Shown here: positions 35,054 to 43,986 of the stretch, piece after piece
Position numbering within the stretch: the first letter of the stretch is position 1
Layout: each line of letters starts with the position of its first letter
NCBI GenBank assembly: GCA_965140355.1
Contig: OZ223195.1
Span: 372,001-436,000, forward strand
Length of the DNA: 64,000 bases
Direction of reading: 5' to 3'
DNA from: Acetobacterium sp965140355
GTDB taxonomy: Bacteria; Bacillota; Clostridia; Eubacteriales; Eubacteriaceae
Notes under the pieces: generated by a model
Told to the model about the DNA's origin: nothing
Seen by the model: the letters and a program-made list of their open reading frames with translations, nothing else
Database searches by the model: none
Program-made: the position numbers and the translations under genes

Positions 35054-35689
35054 TTATCGAACAAAATGCATATAGACCTTTTTAAAAGGATTTGGTTCCG
35101 GCACAACACCTTTTCCGTTCTCGATAAGGCGCATCAACCAAATCATATTGGCTGCAGTAACCTCAATCGTTTGGGCCCCTTCAGTATCCTGAATTGCCTC
35201 TCCCGGCGTACGCCCGTGGATGACATTCCAGTAATTTCCGCTTGCCAAAACCATTTCCGAGTAAGTAATATAGTGGTTTAGTTGATCAATTGTGGCAACT
35301 CCACCCGAACGTCTTACCGCAACAAGCGCCGCGGCCACCTTATGTCGAAATAATCCGCCATTGGCCCCAGCAACATAAAACGTCCGGTCCAGAAATGATT
35401 TCATATTTCCGCCAATTCCAGAAAAATGAACAGGACTGGCAAAAATAATGCCATCCGCTTCTTTTATTTTTTGAATGCCTTCATTAACGACATCTTTGGA
35501 AAAAATGCATTGTTCATTTTTATTTTTTCCACAAGCATTACAACCGGTACATCCCTGTACGGCTTTCATCCCCACATTGAAAATCTCAAAATCAATACTA
35601 TCGCGAGCAAAAATTTCGCCGGCAATACTAAGTGCCGTGAATGTATTTCCTTCCCCATGTGGACTACCATTAATCGCTAATACCTTCAT
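35054..35689 (-). CDS. Iron-sulfur flavoprotein / NADPH-dependent FMN reductase family
   Basis: A 211-residue flavodoxin-fold protein. The FMN phosphate loop INGSPHGEGNTFTAL lies at the N-terminus. The compact cysteine motif C-x2-C-x2-C-x7-C (CTGCNACGKNKNEQC) at about residues 47-61 is the signature of iron-sulfur flavoproteins (Isf). ASPVHFSGIGGNMKSFLDR matches the flavin-binding region. Isf proteins transfer electrons in anaerobes and some reduce oxygen or peroxide. The partner is unknown. The ATG at 35689 follows GGAGG. Confidence 0.88.
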   Translation of the reverse strand: MKVLAINGSPHGEGNTFTALSIAGEIFARDSIDFEIFNVGMKAVQGCTGCNACGKNKNEQCIFSKDVVNEGIQKIKEADGIIFASPVHFSGIGGNMKSFLDRTFYVAGANGGLFRHKVAAALVAVRRSGGVATIDQLNHYITYSEMVLASGNYWNVIHGRTPGEAIQDTEGAQTIEVTAANMIWLMRLIENGKGVVPEPNPFKKVYMHFVR

Positions 35690-35824
35690 CTTTTTAAACC
35701 TCCAGAATTGTTAAACGCTATGGATTTAATTACGTTGTAGAAATTATACCACAATATTTCTATCTAAACTACAAAATCATTATTTCCCTGCGCGTTTTAT
35801 CTCCTTTATCCGCAACTTATTTTA

Positions 35825-35833
35825 TGCTATACT
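35825..35833 (+). promoter_or_regulatory. Extended -10 promoter of the YczE-like gene
   Basis: TG-C-TATACT is an extended -10 element 29 bp before the ATG; no good -35 is visible. Confidence 0.45.
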
Positions 35834-35861
35834 AGTAACATTATTCATCAAGGAGGGTGTC

Positions 35862-36506
35862 ATGACAGGGTATATTTTTCGTTTTTTTAAATTAAATTTT
35901 GGTCTCTTTCTCTATGGATTGGGGATTATCTTAACAATGCGGGCAAATGTCGGTTATGCTCCATGGGAAGTTTTACATAGTGGAATCAGTCAAACATTAG
36001 GGGTTAGTATTGGTCTGATAAATACGGCTGTTGGCGCTTTAATTGTCGTTATTGTTGTTTTATTGGGTGAAAAAATCGGTCTGGGGACAATTTTTAACAT
36101 GTTTATGATTGGTCTGTTTATGGATTTGATTCTATTTTTGGATTTCATTCCTATTTTTGACAATTTTTGGATCGGAACACTTATACTGGTTTTAGGGCTT
36201 TTTATCATTTCGCTGGGAACTTACTTCTATATTTCTTCAGCTTTTGGAGCCGGACCGCGAGATAGTCTCATGGTCGCAATCACTCGAAAAACAAAACTGC
36301 CGGTCGGTTTCTGTCGGGGTATTATTGAAATTAGCGTCGTTATCATTGGTTGGTTACTGGGTGGAATGGTTGGTTTAGGAACGATAATATCTGCCTTTTG
36401 CATTGGTTTTTGCGTTCAAATCACTTTTAAGTTACTAAAATTTGATCCCACCCAAATTAAACATGAAACTTTTGGACTGATGATCCAAAATCTGAAAAAT
36501 CAATGA
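35862..36506 (+). CDS. YczE/YitT-type integral membrane protein
   Basis: A 214-residue protein with about five membrane helices and the family motif AFGAGPRDSLM in the middle, plus GYAPWEVLHSGIS near the N-terminus, both typical of the YczE group. Function in the family is not well defined. An AAGGAGGG ribosome binding site lies just before the ATG. It is divergent from the flavoprotein gene and convergent with the GGDEF gene. Confidence 0.8.
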   Translation: MTGYIFRFFKLNFGLFLYGLGIILTMRANVGYAPWEVLHSGISQTLGVSIGLINTAVGALIVVIVVLLGEKIGLGTIFNMFMIGLFMDLILFLDFIPIFDNFWIGTLILVLGLFIISLGTYFYISSAFGAGPRDSLMVAITRKTKLPVGFCRGIIEISVVIIGWLLGGMVGLGTIISAFCIGFCVQITFKLLKFDPTQIKHETFGLMIQNLKNQ

Positions 36507-36530
36507 TAATGACCTACCATAAACTGCTCT

Positions 36531-38804
36531 TTAGCTATTTTCTAAGATCATTTCAATAAAAACCTGAGCTATTTCCGGATCAAACTGAGTGCCGGAACAG
36601 CGATTAATTTCTTTAATCGCTTCCTCAATAGTGAGATCTTCCATATGTGGCCGCATTTTTGTCATCGCATCGTATGCATCAGCAATGGCAATAATGCGAG
36701 CTTCCAGCGAAATTTCTTCGCCTTTTAAACCTTTAGGATAGCCACTACCATCCCATCGTTCATGATGCGCTAAAATATGATCAGCTATTTCAGCAAATTC
36801 ATTAGCTGAGCTCAAGATCCGATATCCGACTTCCGGATGACGCCGTATTTCTTTCCATTCTCGTTTATCGAGCGTTTCAGCTTTATTAAGAATACCGTCC
36901 GAAACACCAATCTTCCCAATATCATGCATCAACCCGGCTGTTTTTAAATCCTCCGTGCTTTTGCAGTCCATTCCTAGTTTTTCAGCAATCGCTTCCGTTA
37001 ACTTACCCACGCGCTCAGAGTGACACATTTCTTGCTTATTTTTTTCAAATAAAGTACTAATAATCATTCCGACTGTTTTATTTCGCATTCCCAAACTTTC
37101 TGTGAGTTTACGACGATACATATAATCTTCTGCTTTCTTGAAAATCTGCTGAATATCCACATCTCTGCTATTTTTTGTTTCAAAACCGAAGGAAATTGAA
37201 ACGGCAACCGTTCCGACCATTTCTTTTTCTGTCAATTTTTCAATCCGCTTGACAAGCTTTTCGGCTTCATTTGCGTTTGTTTTGGGCAAAAGAATCATAA
37301 ATTCATCGCCTCCCAATCGGGCGACCACATCCTCGCTGCGACAAGCTGTTTTCATAATTTGAGCTGTTTTTATTAACAACTTATCTCCCATTATGTGACC
37401 AAAGCTATCATTAACAAGTTTTAATCCGTTAACATCGCCCATCACTAAAGACAGCGGTAAGTTTTCTGGGGTATCCATTCGCCGTAACTCCTCTTCATAA
37501 AAACGACGATTATAAAGTCCGGTAAGTTGGTCATGATAACTTAGATATTCAATCTGTTCGAGTTTTTGTTTTTTTTCGGTAAAATCCCTAAAAACCAATA
37601 CGACCCCCAAGACATCGCCATTTTCTTCCATAATCGGCGCCGCACTGTCTTCAATCAACCGTTCCGAACCATCTTTTGCAATTAACAAACTATCCGATTC
37701 GAGTTCTTTAATTTCCTTCGTACGAAGAACATCTTGAACAATGTTCCCTGTTTTTTTATGACTCTGACCATTAATAATGTGAAAAACTTCTTCAATTGGT
37801 TTACCCATTGCTTCACTTTTACTCCAACCAGTTAATTCTTGAGCGACTCGATTGATAAATAAAACATCACCATTCTGATCACAAGAAATAACGCCATCAC
37901 CAACTGAAACGAGCGTTGTTTCTAAAAGTTTACTCTCATTTGCCAGTTCTGCTTCCAACCGACGACGTTCGGCAACATCAATACCAATCCCAGTGAGATA
38001 TTTTTTGCCCTTAAGTGTCATGACTACCCCGTTTGATCGGATTAAAAGTTTCTCGCCACTTTTCGTGATCAAGTGGGCTTCAACTTCGCCATAGCCGGTT
38101 TTAAAAACTTCATCGACAGCTGCCAAAACCCGAATCAAATCGTCACCTTCATACCATTTATCCATCGTCATCTGCGACAGTTCTGCCGATGAGTATCCAG
38201 TCATCTCTTCGTGTTTCTTATTCCATTTAATAAGTCTCCCCGCCTCATCATAAACATAAAGATAACCGGGAATACTCTCAAATAAAGCATCAATAAAAAC
38301 CAGTTCCCTTTCTAAATCGTCTTTGGCAGTGACAAGCTGACTGTTGAGCTCTTCTAATTCATAAGTACGCTCAGACACCCGCTTTTCTAAAAGTTTATTT
38401 TCTTTTTTGAGCAACGCATTGTCAGATTCTATTTCAGAATTATCACGAATAATTGACAATAAATAATCTTGATCATTTACTGTTACTGGACTGGAGTGAA
38501 CTTCAACATCTCTGATTTCGCCATTAGCTAAACGATGTTTAAAATAGAATTGATTTTTTTTGCTATTTTTCGCACAAGTGACTTCTTTTTTAAGTAGACC
38601 TTCCTTGATGCAGTTAAAATGACTAATTTTCAAAGTTATCATTTCTTGATACGTCAGACCATAAAATGAACAGGCGGCGTGATTACAATCTACAATTTTT
38701 AAAGTATCAGGATTTATCAAAAGCATAATTTCTTGATTATTTCGAAAAAGCATTTCAAAAAAAGACCCTTGCTCATCTTTCACATTATCTTTTTTCTTAT
38801 TCAT
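36531..38804 (-). CDS. PAS-GGDEF-HD-GYP cyclic-di-nucleotide signalling protein
   Basis: A 757-residue soluble protein. A PAS domain (about 15-120), a coiled coil, and two more PAS/PAC domains precede a GGDEF domain whose active site GGDEF and inhibitory site RxxD (RSED, five residues upstream) are both intact. The C-terminal HD-GYP domain has HDIGK, HHERWDGSGYP and the other metal ligands. The protein can therefore in principle both make and degrade c-di-GMP, with PAS input choosing the balance. No membrane segment is seen. Starts at 38804 after GAGGAAG. Confidence 0.93.
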   Translation of the reverse strand: MNKKKDNVKDEQGSFFEMLFRNNQEIMLLINPDTLKIVDCNHAACSFYGLTYQEMITLKISHFNCIKEGLLKKEVTCAKNSKKNQFYFKHRLANGEIRDVEVHSSPVTVNDQDYLLSIIRDNSEIESDNALLKKENKLLEKRVSERTYELEELNSQLVTAKDDLERELVFIDALFESIPGYLYVYDEAGRLIKWNKKHEEMTGYSSAELSQMTMDKWYEGDDLIRVLAAVDEVFKTGYGEVEAHLITKSGEKLLIRSNGVVMTLKGKKYLTGIGIDVAERRRLEAELANESKLLETTLVSVGDGVISCDQNGDVLFINRVAQELTGWSKSEAMGKPIEEVFHIINGQSHKKTGNIVQDVLRTKEIKELESDSLLIAKDGSERLIEDSAAPIMEENGDVLGVVLVFRDFTEKKQKLEQIEYLSYHDQLTGLYNRRFYEEELRRMDTPENLPLSLVMGDVNGLKLVNDSFGHIMGDKLLIKTAQIMKTACRSEDVVARLGGDEFMILLPKTNANEAEKLVKRIEKLTEKEMVGTVAVSISFGFETKNSRDVDIQQIFKKAEDYMYRRKLTESLGMRNKTVGMIISTLFEKNKQEMCHSERVGKLTEAIAEKLGMDCKSTEDLKTAGLMHDIGKIGVSDGILNKAETLDKREWKEIRRHPEVGYRILSSANEFAEIADHILAHHERWDGSGYPKGLKGEEISLEARIIAIADAYDAMTKMRPHMEDLTIEEAIKEINRCSGTQFDPEIAQVFIEMILENS

Positions 38805-39138
38805 CTTCTTCCTCTCACTCCCATTCTATTTAAAGTCCTAATTCCAAGATATTTTTATACTCGATTTAATGATATCGAATGATGTAAATGTTTTTACCCT
38901 CAAATATCACGATTATTCATGCTAATTAATGCGTTAACTGGGATCTATTAAGACAATTAAAAAAAACCAAATTTCAATTAAAAAACTTGGCTCATTTCAA
39001 AGCAATAATCCTATTTAATTCATTTTAAGGCATTTATTTTAAGTCACTTATCCTCCGACAATTACTTTTCTTCATTAATAAACAAACACCCCAAGTATTT
39101 AGCTAATCAAATTTTGCAAATACGAACCAACAATAAAG
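38805..39138. other. 334-bp gap between two HD-GYP genes
   Basis: AT-rich. Apart from the terminator of the upstream HD-GYP gene at 38967-38990 and presumed promoter sequence for the GGDEF gene, nothing is recognised. Confidence 0.5.
38967..38990 (-). terminator. Terminator of the small HD-GYP gene
   Basis: CCAAATTT/AAACTTGG (38967-38974 with 38983-38990, one G-U) followed on the minus strand by eight T residues. Confidence 0.55.
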
Positions 39139-39903
39139 TCAATAATTTTTATTATAAAACTTCTCTAAATTGCCATAATATCGTAAATCTTCATTGTATT
39201 GTATTAACTGTTCAAAGAAGCAGTTGATAAAAACCGTTGCCATTTCCGGATCAAATTGTGTTCCAGAGCAACGATAGATTTCTTCAATTGCCAAAAATGG
39301 TGTAATACATTTCTGATAAGAACGATTACATGTCATGGCGTCATAAGCATCAACAATTGAAATGAGACGAGCTGAAAAATGAATATCAGGACCTTCAAGG
39401 CCTTTCGGGTATCCCAACCCATCCCATCGTTCATGATGCTGTTCTGCCATTGGAATAAGACAGGCATATTGTGAGAATGATAATAATGAGGCCCCAATTG
39501 ACGCATGTCCCTGAATGGTTTTCCATTCTTCATGACTGAGATATTCTTCTTTATACAAGATAGTTTCATCAATAAACAATTTCCCAAGATCGTGAATTAA
39601 ACCGCCAATTTCAATATCTTTAATAACTTCATGAGAATATGATAAATTCTTTGCCAATTCACCAGCCAGTACACTGACGCGTTTTGCGTGTTTTAATTCG
39701 CGATAGATTTTCTGATTGATGAATTTTATAATTGGCAATCGTAATTCTTCTAATTTTTTCTCAATACAAACAGGAATTAACTCATCGATCATATTTATTA
39801 CGGCTTTTTCATTATTTAAATACAAGTAATCAGAAAGTTCAGCGATTTTTTTAACTAATAAACTTCGATCATATTTATTCCTTCCAGTTAGTTCGCTGTT
39901 CAT
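39139..39903 (-). CDS. HD-GYP domain protein
   Basis: A 254-residue protein with an HD-GYP phosphodiesterase domain over its C-terminal two thirds: HDLGKLF, HASIGASLL, EQHHERWDGLGYPKGLEG and DAYDAMT are all present, so the metal site appears intact. The first 75 residues are a helical region without a recognised sensor. It probably hydrolyses c-di-GMP or a related cyclic dinucleotide. The ATG at 39903 has GGAGG close upstream; the longer start at 39921 does not. Its promoter carries a palindrome inside the -35/-10 spacer, and a divergent XRE regulator is the obvious candidate to bind it. Confidence 0.88.
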   Translation of the reverse strand: MNSELTGRNKYDRSLLVKKIAELSDYLYLNNEKAVINMIDELIPVCIEKKLEELRLPIIKFINQKIYRELKHAKRVSVLAGELAKNLSYSHEVIKDIEIGGLIHDLGKLFIDETILYKEEYLSHEEWKTIQGHASIGASLLSFSQYACLIPMAEQHHERWDGLGYPKGLEGPDIHFSARLISIVDAYDAMTCNRSYQKCITPFLAIEEIYRCSGTQFDPEMATVFINCFFEQLIQYNEDLRYYGNLEKFYNKNY

Positions 39904-40008
39904 ATATCCTCCATCAATCAACCAGGTTATTCAGTGAGTTGCTTCAAAATGTTTTAATTCCTACTATTTAAGTAATTATTTTCTACTCAATTAACATCGC
40001 ATAAACTT

Positions 40009-40038
40009 ATTATAATGCTACTTTAAGTAGCAAGTCAA
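40009..40038 (-). promoter_or_regulatory. HD-GYP gene promoter with palindromic operator in the spacer
   Basis: TTGACT (40033-40038), an 18-bp spacer and TATAAT (40009-40014) on the minus strand. The spacer holds the perfect palindrome TGCTACTT-T-AAGTAGCA (40016-40032). A protein bound there would block RNA polymerase. Confidence 0.65.
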
Positions 40039-40076
40039 TGATCTTTTTATTTATTTACTACATTTTGATGCATATA

Positions 40077-40105
40077 TTGTTTGCAACGAATTGAACCGAT
40101 ATAAT
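40077..40105 (+). promoter_or_regulatory. Candidate promoter of the XRE regulator
   Basis: TTGTTT (40077-40082), a 17-bp spacer and a perfect TATAAT (40100-40105), 21 bp before the ATG. Confidence 0.5.
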
Positions 40106-40125
40106 TAAGTAAACGAGGTGAAAAT

Positions 40126-40503
40126 ATGATCGGCGAAAGACTTCAGGAACTAAGAAAAAGTGTGAATTTAACTCAAGAGGAGTTATCTCATAAATTAGCA
40201 ATATCAAGATCGTCGCTTTCATTATACGAAATTGATAAAAGGGAACCAGATAGCGAAACGTCAATCAAGATTGCTGATTTTTTTGATGTCTCACTCGATT
40301 ATTTGTATGGAAGATCTAATGATCAGCGTCATGCCAAAACAACAGTCTTAAATATCTCTGCCACGCTAACTGAAAATGAAAAAAAAATACTCAAAGTATT
40401 TAGTCGCATAAAAGATGAAGTATTGCAAGAGAAAATTATTATCAAAATCGAAGGCTATGTTGACTGCCTGGTTGAGATGACTGGTAGTGAAGAAACGGGA
40501 TAG
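40126..40503 (+). CDS. XRE-family transcriptional regulator
   Basis: A 125-residue repressor-like protein. The helix-turn-helix occupies residues 4-60 (RLQELRKSVNLTQEELSHKL, then SRSSLSLYEIDKREP), followed by the common DYLYGRS linker and a helical tail that may dimerise. A GAGGTG ribosome binding site precedes the ATG. It is divergent from the HD-GYP gene and faces a palindrome between them, which suggests it controls that promoter and possibly its own. Confidence 0.88.
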   Translation: MIGERLQELRKSVNLTQEELSHKLAISRSSLSLYEIDKREPDSETSIKIADFFDVSLDYLYGRSNDQRHAKTTVLNISATLTENEKKILKVFSRIKDEVLQEKIIIKIEGYVDCLVEMTGSEETG

Positions 40504-40623
40504 GAAAATTATATCTATTACCAGAAAGAAGCGAAGATTTATAAAATCAATCACTTTGTAATATCATTATTCTATCTCAAAATAATTGTTAGTTTTATAA
40601 ACACTTTTTTCTATCGCGACTCC

Positions 40624-40670
40624 AAAAAAACACAGAAATCCACTCAAACGGGTATTTTCTGTGTTTTTTT
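40624..40670. terminator. Bidirectional terminator
   Basis: Fifteen-base arms (40624-40638 with 40656-40670) with A7 and T7 flanks serve the convergent XRE gene and the 79-residue gene. Confidence 0.85.
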
Positions 40671-40742
40671 TATTTACGACTGATATTCACGTCACTGTTA
40701 AAAATCAATTGATGCTACTAATTGTCCTTGTCCTTCCACTAA

Positions 40743-40982
40743 CTAAATCGTTTTTAATCGAAATATAACTTTCTCAGCGCAATCCGGACATTGTAGTGGT
40801 TGCTCGGTGACAATCCCTTTTCGCGCTGCATATACAAACGGAAACACCGCACTCAAAGCCATCATACAGATATTGCCACTATTTGCTTTATCTAATAGGG
40901 GTCCGTCAAATATGATTTCATCCCCGATATTATAATTGGGACAGCCCGATGCTTCAACGACTAATTTTATTTTTTGTTCCAT
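40743..40982 (-). CDS. TIGR04076-family small protein
   Basis: A 79-residue protein of an uncharacterised family. It shows the family layout: a basic beta strand, GCPNYNIGDEIIFDG, a central NICMMALSAVFPFVYAARKG, and CPDC near the C-terminus. The ATG at 40982 is preferred to a GTG at 40991; the ribosome binding site is weak. It ends the leftward operon after the iron alcohol dehydrogenase, with an 18-nt gap. Members often accompany oxidoreductases, but no function is known. Confidence 0.75.
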   Translation of the reverse strand: MEQKIKLVVEASGCPNYNIGDEIIFDGPLLDKANSGNICMMALSAVFPFVYAARKGIVTEQPLQCPDCAEKVIFRLKTI

Positions 40983-41000
40983 TTTTATCACTTCTTTCTT

Positions 41001-42146
41001 TTATAATGCACGGTAATAGAGTTCTTCAATGTCTTTTTGGGTCGTAATCCGTGGATTAATCACAATATTCCCGCTTTTCATCGCGTCAATTGCCATGGCA
41101 GGTATTAAGTCTTCAGTAACCCCAACTGCTGTTAAATTCTCTGGAATCCCCAATACTTTAGTCAGCTTGCGAATTTCTGTTACTAAAATTTCTGGTGTAA
41201 AATAATCTGTGCCATTGCTATTTTTAATGTAATGATAAATTTTTTCATAACGCCCCTGATCAGCCAAAGCATTATATTCAAGAACAACCGGTAATAAAAT
41301 AGCATTAGCTACGCCATGGGGAACATCAAAATATCCCCCTAACGGATGCGCCATGGCATGGACATTTCCCAAGCGTGCCCAGGCAAAAGCAATCCCCGCA
41401 AACATGCTGCCGTAAAGCATATTTTCAGCCGCTTTTTCATTTTGTCGATCCGCTACAAACAAACGAATATTTTTGCCAATCAGCTCCATCGCTTTTTCGG
41501 CCATCGTATCAGAAAATGGCGATGCTGCTTTGGACAAATACGCTTCAATCGCATGAACAAGGGCGTCGATTCCACACGCTGCTGCTGTTTTCGCTGGTGA
41601 AGTCATAACGAGGCTAGGATCTAAAATCGCATACCCCGGTATGAGTTCATAACTGAATACCGTCAATTTGTAATTGCGCTTTCGATCGGTAATGACTGAA
41701 AAAGCTGTCACTTCCGATCCTGTTCCTGCTGTAGTCGGAATGACAATCATTGGAATAATGGCTCCGGGCACCTTGTCAGCACCTTCATATTCAGTAATCG
41801 AACCGCCATATTTCGCTAATACACCTACTGCTTTTGCGACATCAATGGGCGACCCTCCGCCTAATGCAACAATACTATCAGCTTCGCTTGTTAGAAAGGC
41901 TTTTGTGGCCAGATTTACGGTTTCGACTGAAGGATTCGCTTCGATTTCCACAAAGGTTGCAAATTCAATGCCTTCGTGACTTAAAATATCGGTAATTTTT
42001 TTTACCACCCCCATCCGATTCAAATTCGGGCCGGAAATGACCATTACTTTTTTTAATTGTTGTTTTTTTAAAATCGCTGGTAGTTTAAGGAGACTATCTT
42101 TGCCACAGATAATTTCCTGGGGAATTTTAAAACTAAAACTATTCAT
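41001..42146 (-). CDS. Iron-containing alcohol dehydrogenase
   Basis: A 381-residue group III (Fe-dependent) alcohol dehydrogenase. The NAD-binding GGGSPIDVAKA lies near residue 98, then PTTAGTGSEVT and the metal-binding HAMAHPLGGYFDVPHG near residue 265. It reduces an aldehyde to an alcohol or the reverse. Because it follows an aminotransferase and an amino acid permease on the same strand, its substrate may be the semialdehyde that the aminotransferase makes; that is inference. An AAGGA motif precedes the ATG. Confidence 0.92.
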   Translation of the reverse strand: MNSFSFKIPQEIICGKDSLLKLPAILKKQQLKKVMVISGPNLNRMGVVKKITDILSHEGIEFATFVEIEANPSVETVNLATKAFLTSEADSIVALGGGSPIDVAKAVGVLAKYGGSITEYEGADKVPGAIIPMIVIPTTAGTGSEVTAFSVITDRKRNYKLTVFSYELIPGYAILDPSLVMTSPAKTAAACGIDALVHAIEAYLSKAASPFSDTMAEKAMELIGKNIRLFVADRQNEKAAENMLYGSMFAGIAFAWARLGNVHAMAHPLGGYFDVPHGVANAILLPVVLEYNALADQGRYEKIYHYIKNSNGTDYFTPEILVTEIRKLTKVLGIPENLTAVGVTEDLIPAMAIDAMKSGNIVINPRITTQKDIEELYYRAL

Positions 42147-42279
42147 CTTCTGTTTCCTTTCGGTTTTTCAATTTACACGCTTAAACATTAAGTATTTATT
42201 GCTATCAGCCGCTACTAATTGCCCTAGTAAATAACTATTTGCAAACCTGCTTGCTCAAACAATTTTTAATTAACATATA

Positions 42280-43764
42280 TTATTCGACGACACTACTAAT
42301 ACGGCCAGAAATTTTTTCTATCTCGACAACATCTTCGTATTCCACATCGATATGAGTGCCAAACTCATCACCATACTTAAATTTACAATAGCCATAAAAA
42401 GTAACACCAAGAACCGCCCAACCACCGGCCATGATCCATTCTTCAGTCACTAGTGCCGTTGAAGCAAAAGGCAATGGCACTACATATAATAAGGTCATCA
42501 AACCGGACAAAGCAACTGCCACAAGCCCCACAAAAGTTCCATATTTTACTTTGTATGGCCGTTTCATTTCCGGAGCTTTTTTTCTTAAAATCAGGAATGA
42601 CAGTGAAACCATCGCATATGCCAGACACACCCCAAAACTTCCGGCATCAACAATCCAAACCAGCATTTTTCTTCCAAAGAAAGGAGCAATCACAGATAAC
42701 ACCCCGATTAAGGTAATGGCTGTTACAGGTGTCTTAAATTTAGGATGAAGTTTAGCAAAAGCTTTAGGAATCATATTCGATTCTGCCATTGAAAACATTG
42801 CCCGACTACCACCAATTAAAAATGAATTCCAACTGGTAATAATCCCAGCCATTCCACCAACGATTAATACTTTTGTCATAATTGTACTGTTAAAGGCTAA
42901 TCCCATAGCATCAGCCGTAACAAGGGTTGAACTTTCCATTGCTACTGCTGGCATTACATAAGCCACCGCCAGAATAATAAGGGCATAAAATCCCACCGCC
43001 ATCAGAATTGACAAAATCATAATTCCTCCGATTTTTTTGAAACCGGCATTTATTTCTTCTGCTGCCTGCGGGATTACATCAAATCCAACAAACAAAAATG
43101 GAGTCATCACGGCAACCGTTAAAACGCCACCTAGTGCCGTTTTTCCTGTTGCAATACTACTCGTAAACATATTATTGGCGATATTAGTAGGATCGCCATT
43201 AATAACTGCACCAACGATTAAAAGAATCCCGGCTCCAGCAATTAATGCCGTGAAGACAGTTTGCAGTTTTGCTGCTGTTTTAGCCCCAAGAATATTAATT
43301 GTGGTTATAATAATGGCTGTGACAACGCCAACGGCAACCCATGAAGCATAAATATCAAATCCCGCTACGGTGTACATATACCCTTGCAAAAAATTCGGAC
43401 TTAAATATTGAATAACGGTGGGAAAAGCGCAAGCTTCAAAGGCAACCACACTAACATATCCCAAAATGATTGCCCAAGTACAAACAAAAGAACCCGTGGG
43501 CCCCATCGCTTTATAACTAAAGACATGTTCTCCGCCACATTGTGGCATTGCTGCCGTCAATTCGGCATAAGTCAACCCCACAAAAAGGACCATCACTCCA
43601 CCAATCAAGAAGGCGATTGCCGCCCCCAAAGCTCCTGCAGTTTCAATCCAAATCCCGGTATTAACAACCCAACCCCATCCAATCATCGCACCAAATGCCA
43701 AAACAAAGATATCTTTGGTACTTAATACTTTGTCAAATTTCGACTTGTTCGTTTTTTCACTCAT
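42280..43764 (-). CDS. APC-family amino acid permease
   Basis: A 494-residue transporter with about twelve membrane helices. The first helix contains the APC signature GAMIGWGWVVNTGIW, and GLTYAELTAAMPQCGGEH matches the helix 2-3 region. It probably imports an amino acid for the adjacent class III aminotransferase. The ATG at 43764 lacks a ribosome binding site of its own; it overlaps by ATGA the stop of a 12-codon ORF with a strong AAAGGAG, which implies translational coupling. Confidence 0.92.
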   Translation of the reverse strand: MSEKTNKSKFDKVLSTKDIFVLAFGAMIGWGWVVNTGIWIETAGALGAAIAFLIGGVMVLFVGLTYAELTAAMPQCGGEHVFSYKAMGPTGSFVCTWAIILGYVSVVAFEACAFPTVIQYLSPNFLQGYMYTVAGFDIYASWVAVGVVTAIIITTINILGAKTAAKLQTVFTALIAGAGILLIVGAVINGDPTNIANNMFTSSIATGKTALGGVLTVAVMTPFLFVGFDVIPQAAEEINAGFKKIGGIMILSILMAVGFYALIILAVAYVMPAVAMESSTLVTADAMGLAFNSTIMTKVLIVGGMAGIITSWNSFLIGGSRAMFSMAESNMIPKAFAKLHPKFKTPVTAITLIGVLSVIAPFFGRKMLVWIVDAGSFGVCLAYAMVSLSFLILRKKAPEMKRPYKVKYGTFVGLVAVALSGLMTLLYVVPLPFASTALVTEEWIMAGGWAVLGVTFYGYCKFKYGDEFGTHIDVEYEDVVEIEKISGRISSVVE

Positions 43765-43799
43765 TTTATTATTGTATGACTAATCTCAAGATCAATCAT
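43761..43799 (-). CDS. 12-codon mini-ORF coupled to the permease
   Basis: MIDLEISHTIIK is encoded directly after AAAGGAGCGTT, the only good ribosome binding site in the permease leader. Its TGA overlaps the permease ATG (ATGA). It probably delivers ribosomes to the permease start, and could act as a regulatory leader peptide. No homology is claimed. Confidence 0.5.
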   Translation of the reverse strand: MIDLEISHTIIK

Positions 43800-43903
43800 A
43801 ACGCTCCTTTCGCATTTATCTTATTTTAGTTAATTACAAACTTTTAGGTTCAAATAAAAAAAAGGCTTTTTGTCGAGCCACACCGATTATTGCGAAAACG
43901 CAT

Positions 43904-43921
43904 GGCCAAATGATTCTGGCC
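43904..43921 (-). terminator. Hairpin after the aminotransferase gene
   Basis: GGCCA/TGGCC (43904-43908 with 43917-43921). A second weak stem GGCT/AGCC at 43864-43879 is followed on the minus strand by nine T residues and is the more terminator-like of the two. Together they may reduce readthrough from the aminotransferase into the permease. Confidence 0.4.
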
Positions 43922-43986
43922 GATAACAGTTTGACTTTCAAAAAACCCCATTGTTCTTAGACTTTATTTAGTTTTTATTTCTTTCA

